64,000 bases of DNA from assembly GCF_013283835.1 (NCBI RefSeq), contig NZ_CP054052.1:434001-498000 (forward strand). The letters run 5' to 3'. The position numbers and the translations under genes were made by a program. The stretch's first letter is position 1; each line of letters begins with the position of its first letter. The stretch is from Poseidonibacter lekithochrous. Its GTDB lineage: Bacteria > Campylobacterota > Campylobacteria > Campylobacterales > Arcobacteraceae. Shown here in pieces: positions 46,299 to 53,680 of the stretch. The notes under the pieces were generated by a model. It was given only the letters and a program-made list of their open reading frames with translations, had not been told where the DNA came from and made no database searches.

Positions 46299-47017
46299 GT
46301 AATAAACAGATTAAATATATCATATATACACTTTTGTCTTTGTATATTATTTATAGTGCATTTAATGCGATTACGACTTCTACATTAACATATTATGATT
46401 TAGAATTTTTATTAGAAGGTTTAATGAGAACTATTTATATCTCAGTAGTATCAATAGTAATTGGGACAATTGTAGGTATTCTTTTTGGATATTTAAAAGC
46501 AAATGCTGGAACTATTGGAAATCTATTTTTAAGTGGATTTTTAGATATTTTAAGATCAGTTCCTTTGATTATTCAGTTTATACTTTTTTACTCTTTCATG
46601 GGAATTTTAGAAATTGATATTTCTATCTTTTGGGTAGGTGCAATTGTTTTATCTGCATATACTTCTGCTTTTGTAACAGAAGTTGTTCGTGCTGGTATTG
46701 AATCAGTTCCTGAAACAACAAGAAGAGCAGCTAGGTCTTTAGGTTTATCTTATTGGCAAGATTATAGATATATAGTTTTTCCTTTAGGTTTAAGAACTGT
46801 TTTTCCTTCATGGATTAGTATTGTTTTATCTGTTATAAAAGATTCAGCTCTGGTATCTGTTATTGGATATTTAGAAATCTTAAAAAGTACAGAAGAGTTA
46901 ATCTCTAAAACACAAGAAGCTTTATTATTATTAATAGGTGTTGGTATATTTTATTTTATCATCTCTTATCCTATTTCATTATATGCAGCGCATTTAGAAA
47001 GGAAATTAAAAATATGA
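46295..47017 (+). CDS. Amino acid ABC transporter permease 2
   Basis: A protein of 240 residues, homologous in layout to permease 1, with the EAA-type segment EVVRAGIESVPETTRRAARSLG and several hydrophobic helices. The N-terminal helix (YIIYTLLSLYIIYSAF) is extra. It forms the heterodimeric channel with permease 1 and overlaps the ATPase gene by 4 bases. Confidence 0.9.
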   Translation: MSNKQIKYIIYTLLSLYIIYSAFNAITTSTLTYYDLEFLLEGLMRTIYISVVSIVIGTIVGILFGYLKANAGTIGNLFLSGFLDILRSVPLIIQFILFYSFMGILEIDISIFWVGAIVLSAYTSAFVTEVVRAGIESVPETTRRAARSLGLSYWQDYRYIVFPLGLRTVFPSWISIVLSVIKDSALVSVIGYLEILKSTEELISKTQEALLLLIGVGIFYFIISYPISLYAAHLERKLKI

Positions 47018-47739
47018 TTGAATTAAAAAAAGTACATAAATCTTTTGGAGATTTAGAAGTATTAAAAGGTATTGATTTAACTGTACAAAAAGGTGAGGTT
47101 CTATCTGTAATTGGTGGTTCAGGTTCTGGTAAATCAACTATGCTTTATTGTATTAATGCAATTGAAAATATTCAAAAAGGTGAAATATCAGTTGATGGAA
47201 CATCAGTGCACAGTAAAAAAACTGATATTAATAAACTAAGACAAAAAATTGGAATGGTTTTTCAGCAATGGAACTCCTTTCCTCATTTAACTGTTCTTGA
47301 AAATGTTGCCTTAGCTCCACAAAAAGTTCTTGGTAAATCAAAAGCAGAAGCTGAAAAGATTGCAAAAGAACAACTAATCCATGTTGGACTTGGTGATAAA
47401 TTTGATGAATTTCCTACAAGAATGTCTGGTGGACAACAACAAAGACTTGCAATTGCAAGAGCTTTAGCAATGGAACCTGAGTATATGTTATTTGATGAAA
47501 TTACGTCTGCACTTGATCCAGAACTTGTTGGAGAAGTACTTGATACATTAAGACTTCTTAGAAAAGAAGGTATGACTATGATTTGTGTTACACATGAAAT
47601 AGCTTTTGCTAGAGAAGTATCTGATAGGGTTGCATTTTTCCACAAAGGTGTAATTGAAGAGATTGGTACTCCAGAACAAGTTATTGAGAATCCACAAAAA
47701 GAGAGAACTCAACAGTTCTTATCAAAGGTTTTACATTAA
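47014..47739 (+). CDS. Amino acid ABC transporter ATPase
   Basis: A protein of 241 residues, typical of GlnQ/HisP-type ATPases: Walker A GGSGSGKSTMLY (about 34-45), Q-loop MVFQQWNSFPHLTV, signature RMSGGQQQRLAIARAL, Walker B MLFDEITSALDPEL and switch CVTHEIAFA. It powers the adjacent permeases. A hairpin terminator follows, closing this transcription segment. Confidence 0.93.
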   Translation: MIELKKVHKSFGDLEVLKGIDLTVQKGEVLSVIGGSGSGKSTMLYCINAIENIQKGEISVDGTSVHSKKTDINKLRQKIGMVFQQWNSFPHLTVLENVALAPQKVLGKSKAEAEKIAKEQLIHVGLGDKFDEFPTRMSGGQQQRLAIARALAMEPEYMLFDEITSALDPELVGEVLDTLRLLRKEGMTMICVTHEIAFAREVSDRVAFFHKGVIEEIGTPEQVIENPQKERTQQFLSKVLH

Positions 47740-47771
47740 ACCTCTAACCAGAAACAACAGCACTAAGACTT

Positions 47772-47803
47772 AATAGAAATTATTTTCATATTTGATTTCT
47801 ATT
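47772..47803 (+). terminator. Terminator after the ABC transporter genes
   Basis: AATAGAAAT at 47772-47780 pairs with ATTTCTATT at 47795-47803 and is followed by TTGTTTATTTTAAT. The stem is AT-only apart from two G-C pairs, so termination may be partial. Confidence 0.55.
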
Positions 47804-47833
47804 TTGTTTATTTTAATAAAAAGGAATTAGATA

Positions 47834-48937
47834 ATGAAAATTACAAAAATAAGTACATATCAAGTTGATTTACCTTTAGTTGAAGGTAGATATTCATGGG
47901 CAGCAGGAAAATACGTAGATAGTTTTGATAGCACAATAGTAAAAATTGAAACTGATAGTGAATTTGTAGGTTGGGGTGAGAATTGCCCTTTAGGACCATT
48001 TTATTTACCGGCATTTGGAAAAGGTTGTAGAGCTGCAATTGAGGAAATCGCTCCTCATTTAATAGGACTTGATCCAACTAATTTTGGAGTAATAAATAAA
48101 GTTATGGATGAAGCTCTACTTGGTCATCCTTATGCTAAATCTGCACTTGACATGGCTTGTTGGGATTTATTAGGTAAAAAAGCAAATCTTCCAATCGTAG
48201 ATTTAATGGGTGGAAGACATGGAGAAGATATAAAACTTTATAGAGCAATTTCGCAAGAAAGTCCAGAAGAAATGGCGGCAAAAGTTTCAGGGTATAGAGA
48301 TGAAGGATATACTAAGTTTCAACTAAAAGTTGGTGGAGCACCTGAAGATGACATATTAAGAATTAAAGCAGTATCTGCTGTCTTAAAAGATGGAGAGACT
48401 TTGGTTGCTGATGCAAATACAGGATGGAAAGCCCATGAAGCTATGAGAGTGGTAAATGGAGTAAGAGACATAGATGTTTATATTGAACAGCCTTGTTTAA
48501 GCTATGAAGAATCTATTCGTGTAAGAAAAAATACTACATTACCCTTTATTTTAGATGAAAATATTAATGATATGCAAACTTTATTACGAGCTGAAAATGA
48601 TGGGGCAATGGATTGTATTAATCTTAAGATTTCAAAAGTTGGTGGTTTAACAAAGGCTAGACAAATTAGAGATTTATGTGTGAATCTTGGACTTCCTATG
48701 ACTATTGAAGATTCTTGGGGTGGAGATATTGTAACTGCTGCTATTTCACATTTAGCTCATTCAACTCCTGAAAGATTTAGATTCTCATCAACAGATTTTA
48801 ACTCTTATACTCCTATTACAACAGCAAATGGTGCACCACAAAGAGTAAATGGTGTTATGAAAGCTTCAGAAAAACCTGGACTTGGAATAGAACCAATTGA
48901 AGAAGTATTAGGAAAAGCTTTATATATATGTGAATAA
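47834..48937 (+). CDS. Enolase-superfamily enzyme, probable cis-3-hydroxy-L-proline dehydratase
   Basis: A protein of 367 residues of the muconate-lactonizing-enzyme subgroup. Metal ligands are Asp193 (VADANTGW), Glu218 (VYIEQP) and Asp241 (ILDEN); the acid/base lysines are Lys165 (KFQLKVGG) and Lys265 ([10 protein letters not shown]). A known relative from Labrenzia, encoded between a 4-hydroxyproline epimerase and a trans-3-hydroxyproline dehydratase, dehydrates cis-3-hydroxy-L-proline; the same three families are all encoded here. Hydroxyproline-betaine epimerase is the main alternative. Gln163 occupies the first position of the usual KxK pair. Confidence 0.72.
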   Translation: MKITKISTYQVDLPLVEGRYSWAAGKYVDSFDSTIVKIETDSEFVGWGENCPLGPFYLPAFGKGCRAAIEEIAPHLIGLDPTNFGVINKVMDEALLGHPYAKSALDMACWDLLGKKANLPIVDLMGGRHGEDIKLYRAISQESPEEMAAKVSGYRDEGYTKFQLKVGGAPEDDILRIKAVSAVLKDGETLVADANTGWKAHEAMRVVNGVRDIDVYIEQPCLSYEESIRVRKNTTLPFILDENINDMQTLLRAENDGAMDCINLKISKVGGLTKARQIRDLCVNLGLPMTIEDSWGGDIVTAAISHLAHSTPERFRFSSTDFNSYTPITTANGAPQRVNGVMKASEKPGLGIEPIEEVLGKALYICE

Positions 48938-48991
48938 AATATATTTAATAAGAAAAAATAACTTGGCGGTTGCAATTTTTTTATTCATATA
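48927..48991 (+). promoter_or_regulatory. Hairpin carrying the AACTTGGCGGTT motif upstream of a DMT gene
   Basis: TATGTGAATAAAA (48927-48939, running across the preceding stop codon) can pair with TTTTATTCATATA (48979-48991); an alternative inner stem is AATAAGAAAA with TTTTTTTATT. Either way the 12-mer AACTTGGCGGTT at 48960-48971 stays in the apical loop. The same 12-mer occurs upstream of putA. The gene at 49023 starts 31 bases after the stem. Confidence 0.5.
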
Positions 48992-49022
48992 GTAGCTTAA
49001 GATAAATAAAAAGGATTAAGTA

Positions 49023-49910
49023 ATGATATTAGATAACAAACTTTATGTTTTACCTCTAATCCTTTTTGTAATATTACTTTGGGCTGGTAACTTCGTATCA
49101 ATTTCATATATTGTTAAAGAGATGGATGTTTTTACAGCCTTAACATTGAGATTAGCAATGGTAGCAATACTTTTATTTCCATTTTTAAGAAGATTACCTA
49201 ATCAAAGTGATTTTTTGGTTTTATTTTTAGCTACCACAGCAATAGTACCTGGACATTTTGGATTACTGTTTTTATCTATACTGAATACTAAAAGTGTAGG
49301 GGGTATATCTGTTTTAATTCAACTATCTATACCTTTTTCTATTTTATTTGCTTGGCTTCTTTTTAAAGATAGACCAAGTAATTTAAGAATTGTTGGTTTA
49401 CTTATTGCTTTTACTGGGATTGTATTTTTATTATATGATCCAAGTTTATTAGATAGTAGAAATGCTTTCATTTTGGCTATTGGTTCTGCTTTTTGTTTGG
49501 GAATATATTTTATTATAATTAAGAAATTAAAAAATGTTAAGAGTTTAGCTGTAATTGCATGGACATCTTTATTAGGAAGTCCTATGATGTATATATTTAT
49601 GTTTTATACAAATAATTCATTTTCTTCAATATTGGAAATACAAAATAATAGTACTCTTGTAGCATTTTGTTATACAGTAATTGCAGGAAGTATTTTAGGA
49701 CATGGGCTTTGGGCTTATTTAGTAAAAACACAAGATATTAGTTTTATTTCTCCTTTTTTATTACTTGTACCTATGTTTGCTGTAGTTTTAAGTAGTATTT
49801 TTTTAAACGAAGAAATTACATTTAGTTTTATTATTACATCAAGTGTGATTGTTTTTGGGATTTTTTTAGTATTTATTTCAAAGAATGTCAAAAATAATTT
49901 AAAGGATTAA
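49023..49910 (+). CDS. DMT (EamA) family permease, divergent copy
   Basis: A protein of 295 residues with ten hydrophobic segments. It begins LYVLPLILFVILLWAGNFVS, and the second repeat starts near FILAIGSAFCLGIYFIIIKK. It is only distantly related to the two look-alike permeases flanking the island. It lies 1 base before the trans-3-hydroxyproline dehydratase, so it may move a hydroxyproline isomer or a related amino acid; that is inference. Confidence 0.78.
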   Translation: MILDNKLYVLPLILFVILLWAGNFVSISYIVKEMDVFTALTLRLAMVAILLFPFLRRLPNQSDFLVLFLATTAIVPGHFGLLFLSILNTKSVGGISVLIQLSIPFSILFAWLLFKDRPSNLRIVGLLIAFTGIVFLLYDPSLLDSRNAFILAIGSAFCLGIYFIIIKKLKNVKSLAVIAWTSLLGSPMMYIFMFYTNNSFSSILEIQNNSTLVAFCYTVIAGSILGHGLWAYLVKTQDISFISPFLLLVPMFAVVLSSIFLNEEITFSFIITSSVIVFGIFLVFISKNVKNNLKD

Positions 49911-49911
49911 A

Positions 49912-50955
49912 ATGGAAATTTTACAAAAAATTAAAGATTCAAAAATTAAAAAAGATTTTTTAAAATTAAAAACTATTGATATGCATACTGGAGGAGAACC
50001 TTTAAGGGTTATTCTTGATGGTTACCCAAAAATAGAAGGTAAAACAATCTTAGAGAAAAGAAATTATGTTAAAAATAATTTAGATTATTTAAGAACTACT
50101 TTGATGTTTGAACCTCGTGGACATGCGGATATGTATGGAGTATTATTAGTAGAACCTCAAAATAAAGACTCAGATTTTGGTGTAATTTTTATGCATAATG
50201 AAGGTTATAGCACAATGTGTGGACATGCAACAATTGCTATTACTAAACTGGCTGTTGAGTTAGGTTGGGTAGAAGTTATAAAACCAATAACAAATATAAA
50301 AATTGATGCTCCATGTGGGCAGTTAGATTCTTATGCTACTGTTGATGAAAATGGAAATGTTACAAGTGTTAGTTTTAAATGTGTACCATCTTTTGTTGTT
50401 GCTTTAGAAGAAGAAGTTTATGTTGAAGATATAGGTATTGTAAAATACGATTTATCATACGGTGGAGCATTTTATGCATATATAAATGCTGATTCACTTG
50501 AGCTTTCTTTGAATAAGGAAAATTATGATAAAATAATATCTTATGGAAAGAAAATTAAACATGCAATAGTTGAAAGTAAAGATAATATAAAACATCCTTT
50601 TGAAGAGGATTTGAGTTTTCTTTATGGAACAATTTTTATCACTAATTCAGATATGTTTCATAGTAAAAATGTATGTGTCTTTGCCGATGGAGAAGTTGAT
50701 AGAAGTCCAACTGGTTCAGGTGTTTCAGGACGTGCTGCAATACATTATAAGAAAGATGAAATTTCACTTGGTGAATCTATAACAATTGAAAGTATTTTAG
50801 GTTCGAGTTTTAATGTGGAAGTTGATTCTCTAATAGATTATGGATCTTTTGAAGCTGTTATTCCCAAAGTTACAGGCACAGCATATATTACAGGTGAACA
50901 TACGTTTTATATAGATAATGAAGATGTTCTAAAGCATGGATTTTTTTTAAGATAG
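49912..50955 (+). CDS. trans-3-hydroxy-L-proline dehydratase (proline racemase family)
   Basis: A protein of 347 residues of the proline racemase fold. The first catalytic residue is Cys103 (TMCGHATIA), but the second position is Thr267 (DRSPTGSGVSG) where racemases have Cys. The Cys/Thr pair is the mark of trans-3-hydroxyproline dehydratases, which release water to give pyrroline-2-carboxylate. The reductase at 41450 would then make L-proline. It is clearly a paralogue of the epimerase at 42395, sharing FEPRGH and DRSP. Confidence 0.85.
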   Translation: MEILQKIKDSKIKKDFLKLKTIDMHTGGEPLRVILDGYPKIEGKTILEKRNYVKNNLDYLRTTLMFEPRGHADMYGVLLVEPQNKDSDFGVIFMHNEGYSTMCGHATIAITKLAVELGWVEVIKPITNIKIDAPCGQLDSYATVDENGNVTSVSFKCVPSFVVALEEEVYVEDIGIVKYDLSYGGAFYAYINADSLELSLNKENYDKIISYGKKIKHAIVESKDNIKHPFEEDLSFLYGTIFITNSDMFHSKNVCVFADGEVDRSPTGSGVSGRAAIHYKKDEISLGESITIESILGSSFNVEVDSLIDYGSFEAVIPKVTGTAYITGEHTFYIDNEDVLKHGFFLR

Positions 50956-50968
50956 ACAAGGATATATA

Positions 50969-51607
50969 ATGCCAGAAAATAATTTATCAGCAAAAGCTTA
51001 TAAAATTTTAGAAGAATTAATAGTTACATTAAAATTAGAACCTGGTAAAACTTACTCAGAAAAAGAGTTAATGGCTGTATCAGATATTAGTAGAACTCCT
51101 TTAAGAGAAGCTCTATTAAAATTATCTAATGAATCGTTAATTAATATAATTCCAAGACGTGGAATTGAGATATCAGATATTAATATGACAAATCAGTTAG
51201 CAATACTTGAAACAAGAAGAGTTCTTGATAGTCTTCTTATTTCAAGAGCAACAAAATATGCTACGACTTTAGAGAAGAATAAAATATTAGAATTTAAACA
51301 ACATATGAAAGAAGCTGTTAAGAACAAAGATGTAAAAGAGTATTTAAGAAATGATAAATTACTTGACCAAACTATCTTTGATACAGCAAGAAATGAATAT
51401 GCAGCAAATGCAACGGCTCCTTTACATATAAGAAGTAGACGATTTTGGTATTACTTTAAAGGTGTAGATGATTTAGAAGCATCAGCAAAAGTGCATATGG
51501 ATTTAATTGATGCAATAATTCAATCAGATGAAAAGAAAGCTATAGATTTATCTGACAGAATAATTAACAATCTTGTTGAGGTAGTAAAGAAATATATCAA
51601 TATTTAA
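50969..51607 (+). CDS. GntR family regulator with FCD domain
   Basis: A protein of 212 residues. The N-terminal winged helix-turn-helix has YSEKELMAVSDISRTPLREALLKLSNESLINIIPRRG (about residues 29-66, given here as the anchor region), and the all-helical C-terminal domain is of the FCD type that binds small carboxylates through a metal. It is the only regulator within the island, so hydroxyproline or a pathway intermediate is the likely effector. The AT-rich palindromes at 38656-38699 are candidate targets. Confidence 0.88.
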   Translation: MPENNLSAKAYKILEELIVTLKLEPGKTYSEKELMAVSDISRTPLREALLKLSNESLINIIPRRGIEISDINMTNQLAILETRRVLDSLLISRATKYATTLEKNKILEFKQHMKEAVKNKDVKEYLRNDKLLDQTIFDTARNEYAANATAPLHIRSRRFWYYFKGVDDLEASAKVHMDLIDAIIQSDEKKAIDLSDRIINNLVEVVKKYINI

Positions 51608-51633
51608 TTACTTAAGAGGTGATTAAATAAAAT

Positions 51634-52545
51634 GTGCTAGAATTCCGATTATTTATAATAGGAATTCAAATACAAAAATTAGCTTACCGGTATGCCTTAA
51701 TTGCAATACTTCTTTGGTCTACCGTTGCAACAGCATTTAAAATTTCATTACAATATTTGTCTCCAGAAGAACTAGTATTATTCTCATCACTTGTTTCAAC
51801 ACTTGTACTTTTTGCAATAGTTGTATATCAAAAAAAACTCTCAGATGTAAAAACACACTTCAAAATTAATTATAAACGGACAATCTTATTGGGAGCTATA
51901 AACCCTTTTTTGTATTATCTCGTTTTATTTAAAGCATATGATTTATTACCTGCACAAGAGGCTCAGGCAATAAATTATACTTGGGCATTAATGTTAACTT
52001 TCCTTTCTGTAGTATTCTTGAAAGAGAAATTAACGATGAGCGATATAGTTGCTGGTATTATTTGTTATTTTGGTGTTTTAGTTATAGCAACAAAAGGTGA
52101 AGCTTTTTCTCTGAGTTTTTCTAATATGGATGGAGTAATGCTTGCATTATTGTCAACAGTTCTTTGGGCTATGTATTGGATATTAAATGCCAAAGCTAAA
52201 GTTGATCCAGTAGTAGGGTTATTTTCAAACTTTATAGTTTCAATGCCTATGATTATAATCTATTATCTTTTAACTCAACCCTTAAGATTACCAGAGTTAA
52301 GTGGCTTTATAGCCGCAGGATACGTGGGTTTATTTGAAATGGGTATTACTTTTCTTTTCTGGTTAAAAGCTATGCAAACTGCAACTTCTACATCAAAGAT
52401 TGCAAATTTGATTTTCATTTCGCCCTTTATATCTTTAATCTTTATATATTTTATTGTTGGTGAAAAAATTAATGTATCAACAGTACTTGGATTATGTGCC
52501 ATTATTTTTGGTTTAGTAATTCAACAATCAAAACTATCAAAATAA
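51634..52545 (+). CDS. DMT (EamA) family permease, copy 2
   Basis: About 303 residues, ten hydrophobic segments. It is nearly a twin of the permease at 37693-38601 (shared CYFGVLVIATKG, FKAYDLLP, TWALMLT, STSKIANLIFI). The start is unclear: GTG at 51634 has a distant AGAGGTGA, whereas alignment with copy 1 points to codon 13 (ATA at 51670), which has AGGAA exactly five bases before it but is not a standard start. The two copies bracket the hydroxyproline island. Confidence 0.8.
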   Translation: MLEFRLFIIGIQIQKLAYRYALIAILLWSTVATAFKISLQYLSPEELVLFSSLVSTLVLFAIVVYQKKLSDVKTHFKINYKRTILLGAINPFLYYLVLFKAYDLLPAQEAQAINYTWALMLTFLSVVFLKEKLTMSDIVAGIICYFGVLVIATKGEAFSLSFSNMDGVMLALLSTVLWAMYWILNAKAKVDPVVGLFSNFIVSMPMIIIYYLLTQPLRLPELSGFIAAGYVGLFEMGITFLFWLKAMQTATSTSKIANLIFISPFISLIFIYFIVGEKINVSTVLGLCAIIFGLVIQQSKLSK

Positions 52546-52593
52546 ATCCCAATTTTTTTACTCAAGATTTAGTTAAATAGCATTAAAATAGCA

Positions 52594-52614
52594 ATTGTAA
52601 CAATATTGTAACAA
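52594..52614. repeat. Tandem ATTGTAACAA repeat upstream of the ribbon-helix-helix gene
   Basis: ATTGTAACAA occurs at 52594-52603 and again at 52605-52614, a spacing of 11 bases or one helical turn; ACAATATTGT at their junction is a palindrome. The 200-base gap also holds TTAAG-N7-CTTAA at 52635-52651. Such phased half-sites suit a ribbon-helix-helix or other dimeric repressor. Confidence 0.5.
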
Positions 52615-52696
52615 ATGTATAAGATGTGTACTATTTAAGTATATATCTTAAGTTTTATTTAAGTTTTACTGTGAAATAATGACTAAAGAAAAAAAG

Positions 52697-52715
52697 GTAC
52701 TACTTTTTGTAGTAC
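52697..52715 (+). promoter_or_regulatory. Hairpin before the ribbon-helix-helix gene
   Basis: GTACTAC at 52697-52703, loop TTTTT and GTAGTAC at 52709-52715 form a perfect 7-bp stem, 30 bases before the ATG at 52746. No T-run follows, so an operator or leader hairpin is more likely than a terminator. Confidence 0.5.
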
Positions 52716-52745
52716 TAATTTAAAATTATAAAAAGTTGACTTATT

Positions 52746-52979
52746 ATGGCGAAGCAAAAAAATAAAAGAACAGTTATACAAAAAGTGATTAACAATCATT
52801 TAAAAGGTAATAAAAAAGAGATTTCTCAATTAACGATAAAAATTGATAAAAGATTAGATAATGCCTTAGTAACATTAAGTCAATCTTTGAATTTGTCAAA
52901 AAATAAATTGATTGAAGAAATTCTTTTTGAAAGCGGAAGTATAGAAGAAGTTGATGAAAATTATATAGGTGATGAATAA
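52746..52979 (+). CDS. Small ribbon-helix-helix type protein
   Basis: A protein of 77 residues. After a basic N-terminus (AKQKNKRTVIQKVI), a strand QLTIKIDKRL and two helices (NALVTLSQSLNLS, KNKLIEEILFESG) give the ribbon-helix-helix layout of small DNA-binding proteins; the tail is acidic. Its stop overlaps the next start (TAATG). Autoregulation at the upstream repeats is plausible. It could be an antitoxin-like partner of the following gene or a free regulator, for example of putA, which lacks its own DNA-binding domain. Function is not established. Confidence 0.65.
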   Translation: MAKQKNKRTVIQKVINNHLKGNKKEISQLTIKIDKRLDNALVTLSQSLNLSKNKLIEEILFESGSIEEVDENYIGDE

Positions 52980-53638
52980 TGAATAGATTTCCTCCTCAAA
53001 ACGAGATTATTGATTCAATTTTAAAAGGTATGATTACAGCTAAAACAAATTATACTTTTTGGACAGCGGATGAATTATATTTATCTTATGCCCCACCTAA
53101 GTTTTTAACTATTCATGTATCTCAAGAGATTGCAAAGCTTGAAAATTCACCTGAAATTTTCATTGATGCAACAATTGCAGATATATTAAGATGTTCACTA
53201 CCTAAAAGAGACTCTTTTAGATGGTTTATGAGTGAAAACAATATTACTCAAGATGTTATTTGTCTTACTTTAGATGAAAGATTTGAGCATAAAAGTGATA
53301 ATGATTCAATCTCAAAAGTAATAATGAGTATTCGAAATGGTGTTAGAAATGCACAAGATGAATATAAACATGATATTGATCTTATATGTAAGATGTTATC
53401 TAGAGATAAAAAAGAAGAATCAACACTTGATTATGGTGTTTTTGCTTTTTATTTAGATATCTCAAACACAGCTAGAAAAAAATCAACTAGAAGAATTGAA
53501 GAGATTGTTGAGTCTTTTGACAAAATAGTAGCTTCACATAAAAATTTAAAATCAAGTTTCAAAGGAGGCGATATTAATATCATCGAAAACATCGGCGAAT
53601 GGTGTGTAGGTTGCTATGTAATTGAGCCTACATTTTAG
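52979..53638 (+). CDS. Protein of unknown function paired with the ribbon-helix-helix gene
   Basis: A protein of 219 residues that I do not recognise. It is soluble, without signal peptide or membrane segments. The N-terminal half is rich in aromatic residues (TNYTFWTADELYLSYAPP), the middle has a helical part (DSISKVIMSIRNGVRNAQDEY), and the end has GEWCVGCYVIEP. No known catalytic motif is evident. It is translationally coupled to the small upstream gene and lies just before livK with a 42-base gap. Confidence 0.7.
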   Translation: MNRFPPQNEIIDSILKGMITAKTNYTFWTADELYLSYAPPKFLTIHVSQEIAKLENSPEIFIDATIADILRCSLPKRDSFRWFMSENNITQDVICLTLDERFEHKSDNDSISKVIMSIRNGVRNAQDEYKHDIDLICKMLSRDKKEESTLDYGVFAFYLDISNTARKKSTRRIEEIVESFDKIVASHKNLKSSFKGGDINIIENIGEWCVGCYVIEPTF

Positions 53639-53680
53639 ACAAATTAGAATCAAAAAACAAATTCAATTAAGGAGAGATAT

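Noticed and set aside
52979-53638. Naming the 219-residue protein a toxin
   Set aside because: Only the gene layout suggests it; no toxin motif is visible, so it is kept as unknown.
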